From NCBI GenBank assembly GCA_020186115.1, contig WSYJ01000186.1, positions 620,001 to 684,000 on the forward strand: 64,000 bases of DNA. Direction: 5' to 3'. The notes beneath the pieces are model-generated. The model ran no database searches. It saw nothing but the letters and a program-made list of their open reading frames with translations, and had not been told where the DNA came from. Both the position numbers and the translations under genes were made by a program. Source of the stretch: Histomonas meleagridis. Lineage: Eukaryota > Parabasalia > Tritrichomonadida > Dientamoebidae. Position 1 is the first letter of the stretch; every line of letters starts with the position of its first letter. Shown one piece after another: positions 51,206 to 61,020 of this stretch.

Positions 51206-52552
51206 TTACAATTCCTCGTAGAGTTTTTTCTCTTCTTTCTCTATTTCCTCTTTTACCTTATCCACATCAAACATCGGCACGTTCACTTCCATTTGTGCAG
51301 CGCACCAATTTACAATATTCTCAAACTTAAAGAAGTCCTCAAACACAAATACACTTTGATTCACATTATCATAAAATCTCAAAATTGGCATGACTTCTTC
51401 CACGTCTATATCGAATGGTAATTCATTTTCTGATACGTCGTATGTGAAGAATTTTGCTGATTTAACATTCAGCAATTGTAATGCCTTCGAAATTGTTATG
51501 TTTAACATTTCGTAGTCATTCCCATCATGATATAAAACAAAAGTAAATTTCGATTCATTTTTCGCATTTTGCAAATTATTAAATGATAACTCATTAGAAA
51601 TAGAAGTAACTGATGAAAACACTGTTAATGGTTCAGTTCCATTTTCGATTCTACTAAGAAAACTACGTAGAAAATCGATGTTATGAACATTGTTAATGTC
51701 ATTAACAGCCCACCGATCATTGTTTCCAATGCGGAAAACAGCAAAGAGAGGACGGCGAATGTGTGTGAAGCGTCCGATTTCGGAAAAGTGTCTTTCCGAT
51801 GAGCCAACGATGGGACCGATATTAAAGTTTTGGGCGAACTCGCGACTGAGCTTGGTAAGAAGCTCCATTTCGAGAGAGCTATTAGTATCAGACAATGTAT
51901 CAATGAAAAAACCTGCGAAAAATGACTTTTGGTCAAGATCAGTTAATGCAGGATCAATGACATTTGTTTGATAATAAAGCTGATAGTTGCCTGTGGCTTT
52001 GACAAGCTGCCTGTCTTGTGGGCGGTAAACATAATGGCCACGGGAAACAGTAAGGCCAAATTGAGAAAAGAGATGAGATGGAACAACATATAAAATGTCA
52101 CCTTTACGCATGTGTTTGGGTTCATCAGTTGTGTCAATGCCAATTAAAACGCTAGTTTGCCCTTCAAAAAGAAGTCTGAGCTCTTCTGGATGAGTGATGA
52201 AAACTTTGGTATTCCCTAAAATCAGATTGCATAATTTATATAAAGAAAATGCAGAATCAACAGGAATTGTTTCTACTTGTTCCTCGCCTTTTTTGAAAAC
52301 AAGAATACCATTAGTTTGATTATATTTTTTCCCTTCATCTGAATTAGTAACAGCAAAAGAAATTCGATTTTTAAAGGTTTTGATAACAAAATTAAAATTA
52401 TCAAATGTTTGTTCTTCTGAATTTTTGACAAAAATCATAGATATTGCTTCTTTTTGAATAAAGTTTTCAAGCTCCTCTCCGGCTAGAAACGAAAGGTTTC
52501 CAAATTCACCAATAGGCAATGAAATTCTTAGGCAAAGAACAGGCAAAAGCAT
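51206..52552 (-). CDS. PDI-like ER protein without redox motif
   Basis: 448 residues. A cleavable signal (MLLPVLCLRISL) leads into a thioredoxin-like fold: ISMIFVKNSEEQTFDNFNFV aligns with the redox region but lacks the CxxC pair. Further thioredoxin-like segments follow (KSFFAGFFIDTLS; PLFAVFRIGNNDRW; FTFVLYHDGND; MPILRFYDN with the cis-Pro position). Only about three cysteines are present, none paired as CxxC. The end, EEKKLYEEL, is acidic and closes in EEL, possibly an ER retrieval variant. Likely a non-catalytic PDI family member in the secretory pathway. Confidence 0.65.
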   Translation of the reverse strand: MLLPVLCLRISLPIGEFGNLSFLAGEELENFIQKEAISMIFVKNSEEQTFDNFNFVIKTFKNRISFAVTNSDEGKKYNQTNGILVFKKGEEQVETIPVDSAFSLYKLCNLILGNTKVFITHPEELRLLFEGQTSVLIGIDTTDEPKHMRKGDILYVVPSHLFSQFGLTVSRGHYVYRPQDRQLVKATGNYQLYYQTNVIDPALTDLDQKSFFAGFFIDTLSDTNSSLEMELLTKLSREFAQNFNIGPIVGSSERHFSEIGRFTHIRRPLFAVFRIGNNDRWAVNDINNVHNIDFLRSFLSRIENGTEPLTVFSSVTSISNELSFNNLQNAKNESKFTFVLYHDGNDYEMLNITISKALQLLNVKSAKFFTYDVSENELPFDIDVEEVMPILRFYDNVNQSVFVFEDFFKFENIVNWCAAQMEVNVPMFDVDKVKEEIEKEEKKLYEEL

Positions 52553-53735
52553 TTTTTCCCAAACGTTCAGTAGCTAGGGGGCCCTATGATGTAAAACATT
52601 CAAAATGATTTCTTCTTTGTGGGGTTCCTTTTGCTTTGCATTCTATTTATATCTGAAAAGGAAATCTGAATTATACCATAATTAGAAATGTTTAAAATAT
52701 TTTTAACATAAAAAGAGATTACAAAAATATTTTTTAACTCAATGTAATGAGGATATAATATTTATAATTTAGAATTACTCCTATTTCTTGCGCAAAATAT
52801 TTTGTGGATAAAATAGGTTATTCTTTAAGTATTATCCAAATTTTATTGATTGTATTAAGTCTATATCTTCTACTCATTGGTAAGTCATTGCATTGACTTA
52901 GGTTACCTAAAAAAAAATTTATATACTATTATTGAAGGCTTATAAAAAAGATACTAAATTCAAAAAAAGTAGTATTTATTTTTCTCTAAATTAATTGATA
53001 CTCTATTTCTTGTGGAAAATAATATGTGATGAAATTTTTCAGAAATTTTTTCTATAAATCTAAGTGTGGAGAAATAATAATCCAATCCATTTTCAGTGTA
53101 TAAATTAAATTTTTAGAAAATATTAAAATAAATACAGTTTTTATTTTTATTGATTTAGAGGATGCAGAGATAAGGAGGTCAGTACTCACAATAGGGATGT
53201 TTATACAAATTAAAAATATGAATATGATTCGAATGTATTATCGAGTTAATACGCAACCTAATGTTAAATAATTAACATAACAACATATTTAACACAATTG
53301 TGAAGCTCTTGCGATTTTGGATAATCATAAGAACACTAAAACTCTCTTTTCAATATCCAATGAGATTTTTCTCATATAAGTTTTTCTCAATTTCACTACC
53401 TATTCGTCAAAAAATAATACCTAAAGGATTCTCTTACGTTCATTATAAGAATTTAATAAACATTATATTTCTTTCTTTTTTCCTTTCCAACATCTTTCAT
53501 AAATCCATGAAAAACAACGTTATTGATCAATTACTTTTATCATTTAAGTACACAAATTTTTATATTTGGATAAGTAATGAGAAATATTCTTCCACATTTT
53601 AATTTGTTAAACATCTCATCTGAATATAAAGAATGAATTTGATATAAACAAATTTTTTATTATTATAAAAAACAACTAACAAAATTTGCATTAAAAATCT
53701 ATTTTATTAATAATAAATCACACATCAATCAAATC
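52553..53735. other. No recognisable gene
   Basis: 1.2 kb of AT-rich DNA between two minus-strand genes. One 100-codon plus-strand frame lacks an ATG and has no coding character. Confidence 0.55.
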
Positions 53736-55280
53736 TTAAGTACCAAAGTCGAAATCGGAGAAAGAATTTGAGCTAAACGAATCGTCAGATTCCGAGACTT
53801 CCGAGTTGTAAGGGTCATCCTCATCATCCACGAAGAAACCTGCGTGTACATTTGTTCTATTGAAGTTGTCGGGGTATTTCTTCCTTGCGTTATTGAAGAC
53901 GATACTTTGCACTTCTTGACTTTCGTGTATCATTCTTGAGAACTTTCTTCTCTTTAGTCTCCATCCCTCTATGAATGACGCTGCGATTAATGTCTTATCT
54001 CTCGGCTCGTTAAAGAATAGTTCTCTTTCTCCATCGACAAAACCTTTTTTCGCAGTTTGAGTTCCGACAACAACGTCATCGATCACTATTTTAACAGTTC
54101 CCGAATTAATGATCAACAAGTCGCTGAAGAGGTCTCCTTGTCGATATATTATTTCGTCAGGAACAAATGTAATTGTAGTTAGTTGATCCATTAACATTAA
54201 TAAATGATGCTCTTGAAACCCTTTAAAGATATCAACTTCTTCAATTACATTTCGACAGAGTTCCATAACAATGGCACATCGTAAACTTTCGGGAATCTCT
54301 TTAAATAATGTGTTCCATTCAGGCGCGCCATGATATTTCTCCCACATGCCTTGGCAATAGTGGCGAACATGTTTAAGATAGCCACGTTCGACGTTTTTGC
54401 CGTGCATGTACTTTTGCATATGATCATAGCGAACAAGAAATTTGTTGCCTTCGGGGTCCGAGATGGAAGAAATCATCTTAGCAACAATTGATGACTCAAA
54501 AACAACTCCGACAATTTGGATGATGATTGCAACAACATATTCATTTGTGTTAGTGGGATGGATATCGCCATAACCAATAGTAAGAATTGTGGTAACGACA
54601 AAGTATAACGAGGTCACATAGAGTTGGAAGTTAGAAAATCCTTGATCTAAAAATCCAGATATCCATGATGTGGGGGATGAGGTATGAGTGGCTAATAAAT
54701 AATAGATACAGGCAAAGGCATGGACAATAAATACATATAACGTAAAATATGGGAAAAGATTGAAAATTGGACCATTATATAATGTGGAATATTGGATAAG
54801 TTTGTACGAATTCCAAGCTTGATGTAAACGAAGAAGACGGTTGATGGAAAGAACTACATAAAGTGTGACATCTTCTTTAATTAGACCAATCCAACCTAGT
54901 GGTAAAGAAGCAAAAACATGTAAAACATAATAAAAGATACCATAATTCTTAAGAATTTCTTTGGTTGAGGTTATAAGAATGCCTCGACGAAGAAATGGAG
55001 TTTTAAGGATCACAAAGTTGTCTATGAGTTGAATGATATCAATTAGAAAAAAAATAGAATATGATTCAACGGATATGTGTTGATCAAAAACTAAAACATA
55101 GGACATTTCAATGGGAGTAATCATGGATGCAAAGAAAATTACATATTCCCAAATTCGACGTGTAACTGAAAAATGTGCCCAATGACAACCTGGTTCAATT
55201 TCATCGTAATTTGACGATGGTGTAAAAATTTTTTCTGGTGCGGTTGAATCAATAAAAGATCTAGAGTCACCAGACTTCAT
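53736..55280 (-). CDS. Voltage-gated-type K+ channel with cyclic-nucleotide-binding domain
   Basis: 514 residues. Six membrane segments (about 45-265): S4 carries only a few charges (SINRLLRLHQAW). The pore has TTILTIGYGDIHPTN near 240, the K+-selective GYGD filter. A C-linker helix region follows, then a cyclic-nucleotide-binding domain (FKGFQEHHLLMLMDQLTTIT, PDEIIYRQGDLFSDLLIINSG; about 350-470). The phosphate-binding cassette is not clearly conserved, so ligand binding is uncertain. Acidic Ser-rich tail. Fits the EAG/HCN/CNG superfamily; such channels are common in trichomonads. Plasma membrane location inferred. Confidence 0.9.
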   Translation of the reverse strand: MKSGDSRSFIDSTAPEKIFTPSSNYDEIEPGCHWAHFSVTRRIWEYVIFFASMITPIEMSYVLVFDQHISVESYSIFFLIDIIQLIDNFVILKTPFLRRGILITSTKEILKNYGIFYYVLHVFASLPLGWIGLIKEDVTLYVVLSINRLLRLHQAWNSYKLIQYSTLYNGPIFNLFPYFTLYVFIVHAFACIYYLLATHTSSPTSWISGFLDQGFSNFQLYVTSLYFVVTTILTIGYGDIHPTNTNEYVVAIIIQIVGVVFESSIVAKMISSISDPEGNKFLVRYDHMQKYMHGKNVERGYLKHVRHYCQGMWEKYHGAPEWNTLFKEIPESLRCAIVMELCRNVIEEVDIFKGFQEHHLLMLMDQLTTITFVPDEIIYRQGDLFSDLLIINSGTVKIVIDDVVVGTQTAKKGFVDGERELFFNEPRDKTLIAASFIEGWRLKRRKFSRMIHESQEVQSIVFNNARKKYPDNFNRTNVHAGFFVDDEDDPYNSEVSESDDSFSSNSFSDFDFGT

Positions 55281-55971
55281 GAGAATATAGGGCGCCCCAT
55301 TTTGACTTTGGAGTAAAAATTGTGTGGCCTATCGTTTCTATCGTTTTTTTAATATAATTTATGCACAATGAAAGAATCTGTCTTGATATATATCATATAT
55401 GACGAATAAATTATAACACAATGATGTCCTCTGTACCACTTTGAACTTGGATTTATTATATTATATATCCATAAATCAATATGACTTCTTTGTTCTTGAA
55501 AATTCATAACATCAATAATATTGCAAATCCAGTGTTCTTGTGTCTATATATTTTAATTTGATGCATGTTGGCATATTATTATCGGAAAAAAATTACTACA
55601 ATAAAGTTTTTTTGAAGCAATTTCTGTCGATTGACGATAGATATAATTTGAATGATTATATTCGATTCAAAATATTTTACAATCTTGTTATAAAAGTATT
55701 TTCATTCGCAATTTCCTGACGAGAATCAAACTAATTATATATAAAAAGAGAGAATTAAAGACACCAAATTATTTTATAAATATAAAACATAAAAAAGAAA
55801 AGATTAGGAGGCTCTAGAAGCAAATATTACCCCTGAAACCAGTTTCTCAAATTTTGTGTTGAGTAAAGCATTTAATATTAGCATTTTCGTCTTGTTCCGA
55901 AGATTTTTTGGTAATTGAAAAAGTTGTTTAAATTTTTGACGGTTTCTGTGAAATTTATTTTAATTCTTGAG
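55281..55971. other. No recognisable gene
   Basis: Divergent gap of 690 bp between the K+ channel and Rho genes. Nothing supported. Confidence 0.55.
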
Positions 55972-56514
55972 ATGGCCAAAGAACTGAAGATCGTTGCTGT
56001 TGGTGATGGTGCAGTTGGAAAGACGTCACTTCTTATGGTCCTTAATGAAAAGCCTTTCCCAGAGCGTTACGTTCCAACTATTTTTGAAAACTATACTCAA
56101 GAAGTTATGATCAACAATGAACAATACAAGCTCCATATCTGGGATACAGCAGGTCAAGATGAATACGACAGGTTACGTCCATTATCTTATCGTGCGGCTG
56201 ATGTTATATTGCTTTGTTTTGCTCTTGACTTGAAACAATCATTTGTTAACTTGACTGAAAGGTGGATTGGTGAAGTTAAACATTACTGCAAAGATGCAAA
56301 GATCATTCTTGTCGGAACAAAAGCAGATTTAAGACAACCAGGAAATGCTAACCATGTTTCTGATGAAGAAGCCAAACAATTTGTAAATGAACAAAAATGC
56401 GCTGACTATGTTCCATGCTCACCAAAGACAGGTGAAGGCATTGATAAAGTTTTCCCTGCAGCTGCCAAGGCATGCAAAAATCAAAAGAAGAAGACAGTTT
56501 GCATTCTTATTTAA
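55972..56514 (+). CDS. Rho/Rac-family GTPase
   Basis: 180 residues from MAKELKIVAVGDG; the frame is open upstream but without ATG. P-loop GDGAVGKTSL, effector YVPTIFENY, WDTAGQDEYDRLRPLSY (Rho signature), GTKADLR, and CSPKTGEG at the SAK position. The Rho insert helix region (DEEAKQFVNEQ) is present. The C-terminus KKKTVCILI has a CAAX box ending in Ile with an upstream basic run, so it is probably geranylgeranylated. Regulates actin or NADPH oxidase-type pathways in other eukaryotes. Stop reads TAAA. Confidence 0.95.
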   Translation: MAKELKIVAVGDGAVGKTSLLMVLNEKPFPERYVPTIFENYTQEVMINNEQYKLHIWDTAGQDEYDRLRPLSYRAADVILLCFALDLKQSFVNLTERWIGEVKHYCKDAKIILVGTKADLRQPGNANHVSDEEAKQFVNEQKCADYVPCSPKTGEGIDKVFPAAAKACKNQKKKTVCILI

Positions 56515-57221
56515 AGGAGAACGCTGAATAATTTTTTAAAACTGGATAACAAAAGAAATGTGTTTTCCAAGTCCATTTTTAGGTAGGTTCCTTATCCAAA
56601 ACGATATGGTTATTTGAATGTGCTACTGAAAATTGAGCCAATATTTAAGATGAATTTTCAACAAAATAAAAAGCCGATACATTCAATTCCTTTCAATTCA
56701 ATTTTGTTACCAAATAATTTTGGGAAAACGTTTTCCCAAGTTTAAGTTGGGGTGAAAAACCTATCGAATTTTGTGTCTTTTGCTTGCTTTAAGTGCAAAC
56801 TTGAGTCAATTGTACTTCCATCTGAAATTTCAAGAAAAGAACTTTGTATTGATTATGACTCATGAATAAATATAGTCAATAATTCACAAAAAAGTACAAT
56901 TAAGTACGAAATATATCAATTCTTCAACTTGTAAAGACATATAATATCATTAAATGTGATAAATAAAATTATATTATTAAAACATACATTTTGATATTTA
57001 AGAACCCAACCATCCAACCTCAATGCGAAGGACATTTTTTGACCATAAAATTGGTGTATTTGAAGAAAGGAGAAACCCGTTACGGAATGAAATTTTCTCC
57101 AAGCAAAAGAATAATTGAAAAATTTTATTGTCAGAAACTTCATCGGTTGGATATTCTGAATAATATTTAACTTTTGATATTATCGCCCTTACTTTTTAAG
57201 ACGATAATTTAAAAAAATTCA
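56515..57221. other. No recognisable gene
   Basis: 700 bp between Rho and casein kinase. A 75-codon minus-strand ATG frame exists but has no family likeness. Confidence 0.5.
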
Positions 57222-58526
57222 ATGTGCAGTTTTCAAAAAGTTTCATACGTCAGGACCGAAAAGATGATGAAAAACATCATTGTGGCCCAAAAATATGAAG
57301 TAAAAGGAAAACTTGGCGGTGGTAGTTTCGGTATCATATACAAAGGGGAAAGTATTGAAGATAAAACTCAAGTAGCAATAAAACTAGAACCATCACAATC
57401 AAAATCACCACAACTCGAAGGAGAATCAAAAATTTATAAGTTACTAGAAGGAGGTGTTGGGATTCCAAACATTTATTTTTATGGAAAAGAAAGAGGTTAT
57501 AATATAATGGTTATTGATCTTCTTGGATTATCTTTAGAAGATCTTTTAGCTGCTCACGAAGGACCATTTTCACTTAAAACAGTTTTAATGCTTGCTGATC
57601 AGATGATAAGTTGTGTTGAATTTCTTCACAGAAAAAAAATAATTCACCGCGACATAAAACCAGATAATTTTATGATTGGAACACATAAAAACAAAAATCA
57701 AGTTCACATAATTGATTTCGGCCTTTCAAAATATTATATTAACCCAACAACAAATACACATGTTCCATTCTCAGAAAACAGATCTCTAACAGGCACTGCA
57801 CGTTATGCTTCAATTAATGCCATGTGTCGGAAGGAACAAAGTCGGCGTGATGACATGGAATCTCTCGGGTATATATTTATGTATCTTCTTCGTGGGAATC
57901 TACCATGGCAAGGTCTTCCTGCCAAAACACAACACGAGAAGATTCGTCGTATCATTGAAGTCAAAATGATGACTTCTGTTGAGTCACTTTGTGATGGTTT
58001 CCCAAATGAATTTGCAGATTATCTTCGATCTGTTAAAGGCCTTGGCTTTTTTGAGGAACCACCTTACGCAACATATCGTAAGATGTTTCACGACCTTATG
58101 ATCAGAGAAAACATCCCTTACGACTATGTTTATGATTGGTCAGATAAAATTTCGGTTTTCACTGATGAAAAACCGCCGCTATCGCTTCCTCCATGCCACA
58201 GCTCAAACACTCAGCCTAACTCACCAAGAGTTTCAGAAAACATTAGCCAGGCTGTACAGGTTGGAAGTAATATGCAGCTTAAATTAACGGAATCTCGAGC
58301 AAAGCCTCAAAATACAGGAAGATCAAGATCAAATAGTGCTATTAACAGAGATCAACCATTACCAGTGGCACCAAATAAAAATAGGAATGTAATGATATGT
58401 AACATACCAAAGCCACCGGGAAATGTATTAAAGAAGAAATTACCACCAATCGCAAAACCTAATTTAGGTTTACATGGCTTAAGTAAGAGTCAGCTTGTGT
58501 TTAGAAGTAGCAGTGGAAGAGCATAA
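57222..58526 (+). CDS. CK1: Casein kinase 1
   Basis: 434 residues; starts at residues 15/16 (MMKNIIVAQKY) would also make a normal kinase. Glycine loop LGGGSFGIIYKG near 31, VAIKLEP (the CK1 Lys motif), HRDIKPDNF near 143, IIDFGLSKYY (the DFG), then LTGTARYASINA in place of APE, and RRDDMESLGY. These last two are CK1 signatures. The tail after about 310 is low complexity (Ser/Pro/Lys-rich), as in many CK1s, ending SSSGRA. TTCAATG at the start codon fits an initiator. The stop reads TAAA. CK1 phosphorylates acidic or primed Ser/Thr sites. Confidence 0.96.
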   Translation: MCSFQKVSYVRTEKMMKNIIVAQKYEVKGKLGGGSFGIIYKGESIEDKTQVAIKLEPSQSKSPQLEGESKIYKLLEGGVGIPNIYFYGKERGYNIMVIDLLGLSLEDLLAAHEGPFSLKTVLMLADQMISCVEFLHRKKIIHRDIKPDNFMIGTHKNKNQVHIIDFGLSKYYINPTTNTHVPFSENRSLTGTARYASINAMCRKEQSRRDDMESLGYIFMYLLRGNLPWQGLPAKTQHEKIRRIIEVKMMTSVESLCDGFPNEFADYLRSVKGLGFFEEPPYATYRKMFHDLMIRENIPYDYVYDWSDKISVFTDEKPPLSLPPCHSSNTQPNSPRVSENISQAVQVGSNMQLKLTESRAKPQNTGRSRSNSAINRDQPLPVAPNKNRNVMICNIPKPPGNVLKKKLPPIAKPNLGLHGLSKSQLVFRSSSGRA

Positions 58527-59079
58527 AATGTTTTTTTAAAGAACGAGATATATTTATATTTTTTCAATTTTTTCGAAAACTAAAGAAGAAATTTTTAAAC
58601 AAAACCCTAAATTAAAGGATATGTTTAACTATTTCCAAAAAATTGGTATCGAATAGAATACCCTAATTTTTTATTATTAATTAGAATTAAGGGTAAATAG
58701 CAGGCTTAATGCCAGGACAAATGGAGTGAGTTTGTTGCTTTACCCCTCTTCCTTTTTTTAATATGAAAAAAATAAGTATGTACATTACCAATTTCTAATC
58801 ATGCAGACGATAGCTGTGTGTTCCAAAGTTAGCATTATACATTTCAATAAATTTAACAATTCAAAAATTATACCAATATGTCATTTTTGCGTATTAAATT
58901 TAAAATGTTTACTAACAATATTTTATTTCGTTATGTTTTTACGCGTATTTAGTTACACCTTATCTTAGCAGCTTTGTGTGATTATGAGAGAGAGAGAGTC
59001 AATTTGCTGAGAAATTTCGAGTGGCCGTTTAAAATTTCAATATAGTTTTTCGGGTATTTAAGTTTGACATGTTTAAGGT
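58527..59079. other. No recognisable gene
   Basis: 550 bp between CK1 and the DNA transposon. A short GAGAGAGAGAG tract lies near 58987. Confidence 0.55.
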
Positions 59080-59094
59080 GTTCGGGTTGCATGC
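59080..59094. repeat. 15-bp target duplication, left
   Basis: GTTCGGGTTGCATGC, repeated exactly at 60695-60709 on the other side of the transposon. Confidence 0.9.
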
Positions 59095-59155
59095 TGTGGT
59101 AAGAGAAAAAGCGCCTGACTTCACTTTCTCCACTTTTTGAATGATCTCATAGAAT
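59095..59155 (+). repeat. Terminal inverted repeat, left (61 bp)
   Basis: Starts TGTGGTAAGAGAAAAAGCGC and ends near CTCATAGAAT; pairs with 60634-60694 with about five mismatches. Confidence 0.9.
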
Positions 59156-59231
59156 AAATTCTATTTGTTAATAGAAAAAAATATCATACGAACTTTTTGA
59201 ATTGCATTTACGACAGGGGGCCCCGAAATGA

Positions 59232-59275
59232 TTGCCGATACCACTTTTTGAGTGCCCTCAAAACGTGGTATCAGG
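59232..59275. repeat. Imperfect internal palindrome
   Basis: GCCGATACCACTTTTTGAG, a short TGCC loop, then CTCAAAACGTGGTATCAGGC. It shares its core with the perfect palindrome 160 bp away and with the inner end of the TIR. Confidence 0.75.
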
Positions 59276-59392
59276 CCCGTCCGTGCCTGTGAACGACTAT
59301 TAATCCTGCTTGTAGTCGCAACTTTTTAATGATACTAACCGAATATATTATATGTGTGCATTGAAATTTAAAAATTGAATGGTTTACAAAAC

Positions 59393-59441
59393 ATGCCGAT
59401 ACCACTTTTTGAATAATACATTCAAAAAGTGGTATCGGCAT
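59393..59441. repeat. Perfect 22-bp-arm palindrome inside the transposon
   Basis: Arms at 59393-59414 and 59420-59441 around a 5-base loop (AATAC). The arm contains CCACTTTTTGAAT, which is also the inner part of both TIRs. It lies downstream of the transposase stop and could act as a transcription end or a transposase-binding site. Confidence 0.9.
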
Positions 59442-59614
59442 ATATTGATAATAGAAGAAAAAATACCAATATATTAATATATAGTAGCACAAGCTAGCTG
59501 GATGCATCCAGTTCGATTAAGCACATGAAAATTAAGCAATCGTTGTTCATATCAGTACTAGGCTTATATAATATAAGTAAACATAAAAAATAATAAAAAT
59601 CAAATGAGATGGAA

Positions 59615-60543
59615 TTATTTAATCATTTCAATGCAAGCATCAGTTTGACCTGTATACTTATCCATTGTGCGCCATGCTTCATAGGGTGTTAAGGATTGGT
59701 GAGTGAGTTTTCTCAAACTTCGATGCGTCCAAAAATAATTATATTCATGAATTATGCTATTAATCTTAGGAATGCTCCATGCAACATTTGGTCCTTTGGC
59801 ACGTTCAATCGTCAACCAAAAACGTTCTATCTTACCATTCTCCTCTGGAGTATAGGGGGTGAGTACGGTAATCTTCAATACCATAAAGCTGGAGTATAAA
59901 TTGAAATGGATTGCCGGTAAATTCTCCCCCATTATCAATAGTCAGCATTTTAGGTCGATGTACAACAGAACCTAGAGCTTTAATAAGCGCCGTGGTACAA
60001 GCTTCAGAAGTCTTACTTGATAGGACTTCATAATAGATCAGGAAGCGAGAACGATCATCAATGAATCCAAGGAGATAAAATTGTTCTCCTTCAATGGTAA
60101 CATAGTGAATATCTGCATGCCATAACTGATTAGCATATTTTGCAACGAAAAGACGGAGATGTTCTTTGGGGAGCTTTTCAGGTTTCTTGTAACAAAGCAG
60201 TTTCTGTTCAGTAAATATCTTCCTAACTGACCACTCAGTAGTTGCAATGTTATGTCGCTTAGCAGACTCAGCAGTTCGTTGGTAGCCAACATGGTATTTG
60301 TCTTTGTAGTCGAGGCAAAAATTAACTTCCTCTTCTTTGATTTCCTTTGACGGTCTCCCTCGGCTAGGAATTGCTATCCCCCTCGAGTTTGCAAATTGCA
60401 TGGATCTTCTCTCGACTGATATGGAATATTTTCCGTGTATCTTCGACTCCATTGTCATTAATTGATTGACGGAATGCTTGGATATCGATGCCATTTCTCG
60501 GATCGTCGTTACTTGAGTTCTTCTTCATTGAAAAATAAACCAT
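59615..60543 (-). pseudogene. IS481EU-like transposase, two frameshifts
   Basis: Three frames joined by single-base shifts in a G5 run (about 60382) and a C5 run (about 59857). Start at 60543 (MVYFSMKKN) or 60528 (MKKNSSNDDPRN). N-terminal helix-turn-helix (QSINDNGVEDTRKIFHISRE), a GRPSKE linker, then the integrase core: LWHADIHYV (first Asp), LTIDNGGEF (second Asp), and PEENGKIERFW (Glu). Thus all three DDE residues are readable, though not in one frame. YNYFWTHRSL and LTPYEAW close the core as in IS3/IS481 transposases. It cuts and joins the TIRs if intact. Confidence 0.85.
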
Positions 60544-60633
60544 TGAAAAAGTGGAAACGATACAATGGGGCACCCCCTCATATAAACAACAAGAAAGTGA
60601 CGGAATAAACTTTTGAATTCTCATATACAAACA

Positions 60634-60694
60634 ATTCTATGAGTTCATTCAAAAAGTGGAGAAAGTGAAGTCAGGCGCTTTTTCTTTTGCAACA
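60634..60694 (-). repeat. Terminal inverted repeat, right (61 bp)
   Basis: Minus strand reads TGTTGCAAAAGAAAAAGCGC and pairs with the left TIR. Confidence 0.9.
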
Positions 60695-60709
60695 GTTCGG
60701 GTTGCATGC
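60695..60709. repeat. 15-bp target duplication, right
   Basis: GTTCGGGTTGCATGC, identical to 59080-59094. Confidence 0.9.
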
Positions 60710-61020
60710 AACTATATGATATTTGAATGTGAAATTCGTTGTGCACCCCGAAACGCTTTGAAAAATTTTAAACTGATGTTCAAAAATGGGGCTAATTTTG
60801 ATCGTTTTTAACAGAAATACCATTCAAAAAGTTGGATTTGGTGTAACCATCAGTTTATTTATGGCAAAAATTAAAAAGAATAGTTTTCTCATCTAACCTT
60901 CAACGCCCATAGAAATTTGAATGCGCGTAAGCATTGAATTTAAGAAAGTGAGTTAGCAAATATCCAAACAAACCCCTGAAATAATGTGGCAAAAAAATAC
61001 AAAATTTACCCTCAAACAGC
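60710..61020. other. No gene; upstream region of poly(A) polymerase
   Basis: Contains CATTCAAAAAGTTGG at about 60820, near-identical to the transposon's inner TIR motif but outside the element. TCAAACAGC just before the PAP ATG is a possible initiator. Confidence 0.5.

Larger units (their letters stand above)
59095..60694. mobile_element. IS481EU-like DNA transposon (1.6 kb)
   Basis: Bounded by 61-bp imperfect terminal inverted repeats (about five mismatches) that start TGT and by a 15-bp target duplication. It holds a single transposase gene on the minus strand with an rve-type DDE core, which fits the IS481EU superfamily known from Trichomonas. The assignment to IS481EU rather than IS3EU is by transposase pattern. 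Two homopolymer indels break the transposase, so this copy is probably inactive unless they are errors. Confidence 0.85.

Noticed and set aside
53300..53602. 100-codon hydrophobic ORF
   Set aside because: Starts at GTG and is composed of AT-rich random-like sequence.
56916..57143. 75-codon minus-strand ORF
   Set aside because: Has an ATG but no homology pattern; lies in the promoter region of CK1.
58800..58845. Minus-strand GCTAACTTTGGAACACACAGC as an intron 3' end
   Set aside because: Resembles ACTAACACACAG but with five extra bases, no matching donor and no ORFs to join.
59393..59441. CRISPR-like or tRNA-like element
   Set aside because: It is a single palindrome inside a transposon, without repeats and spacers or tRNA arms.
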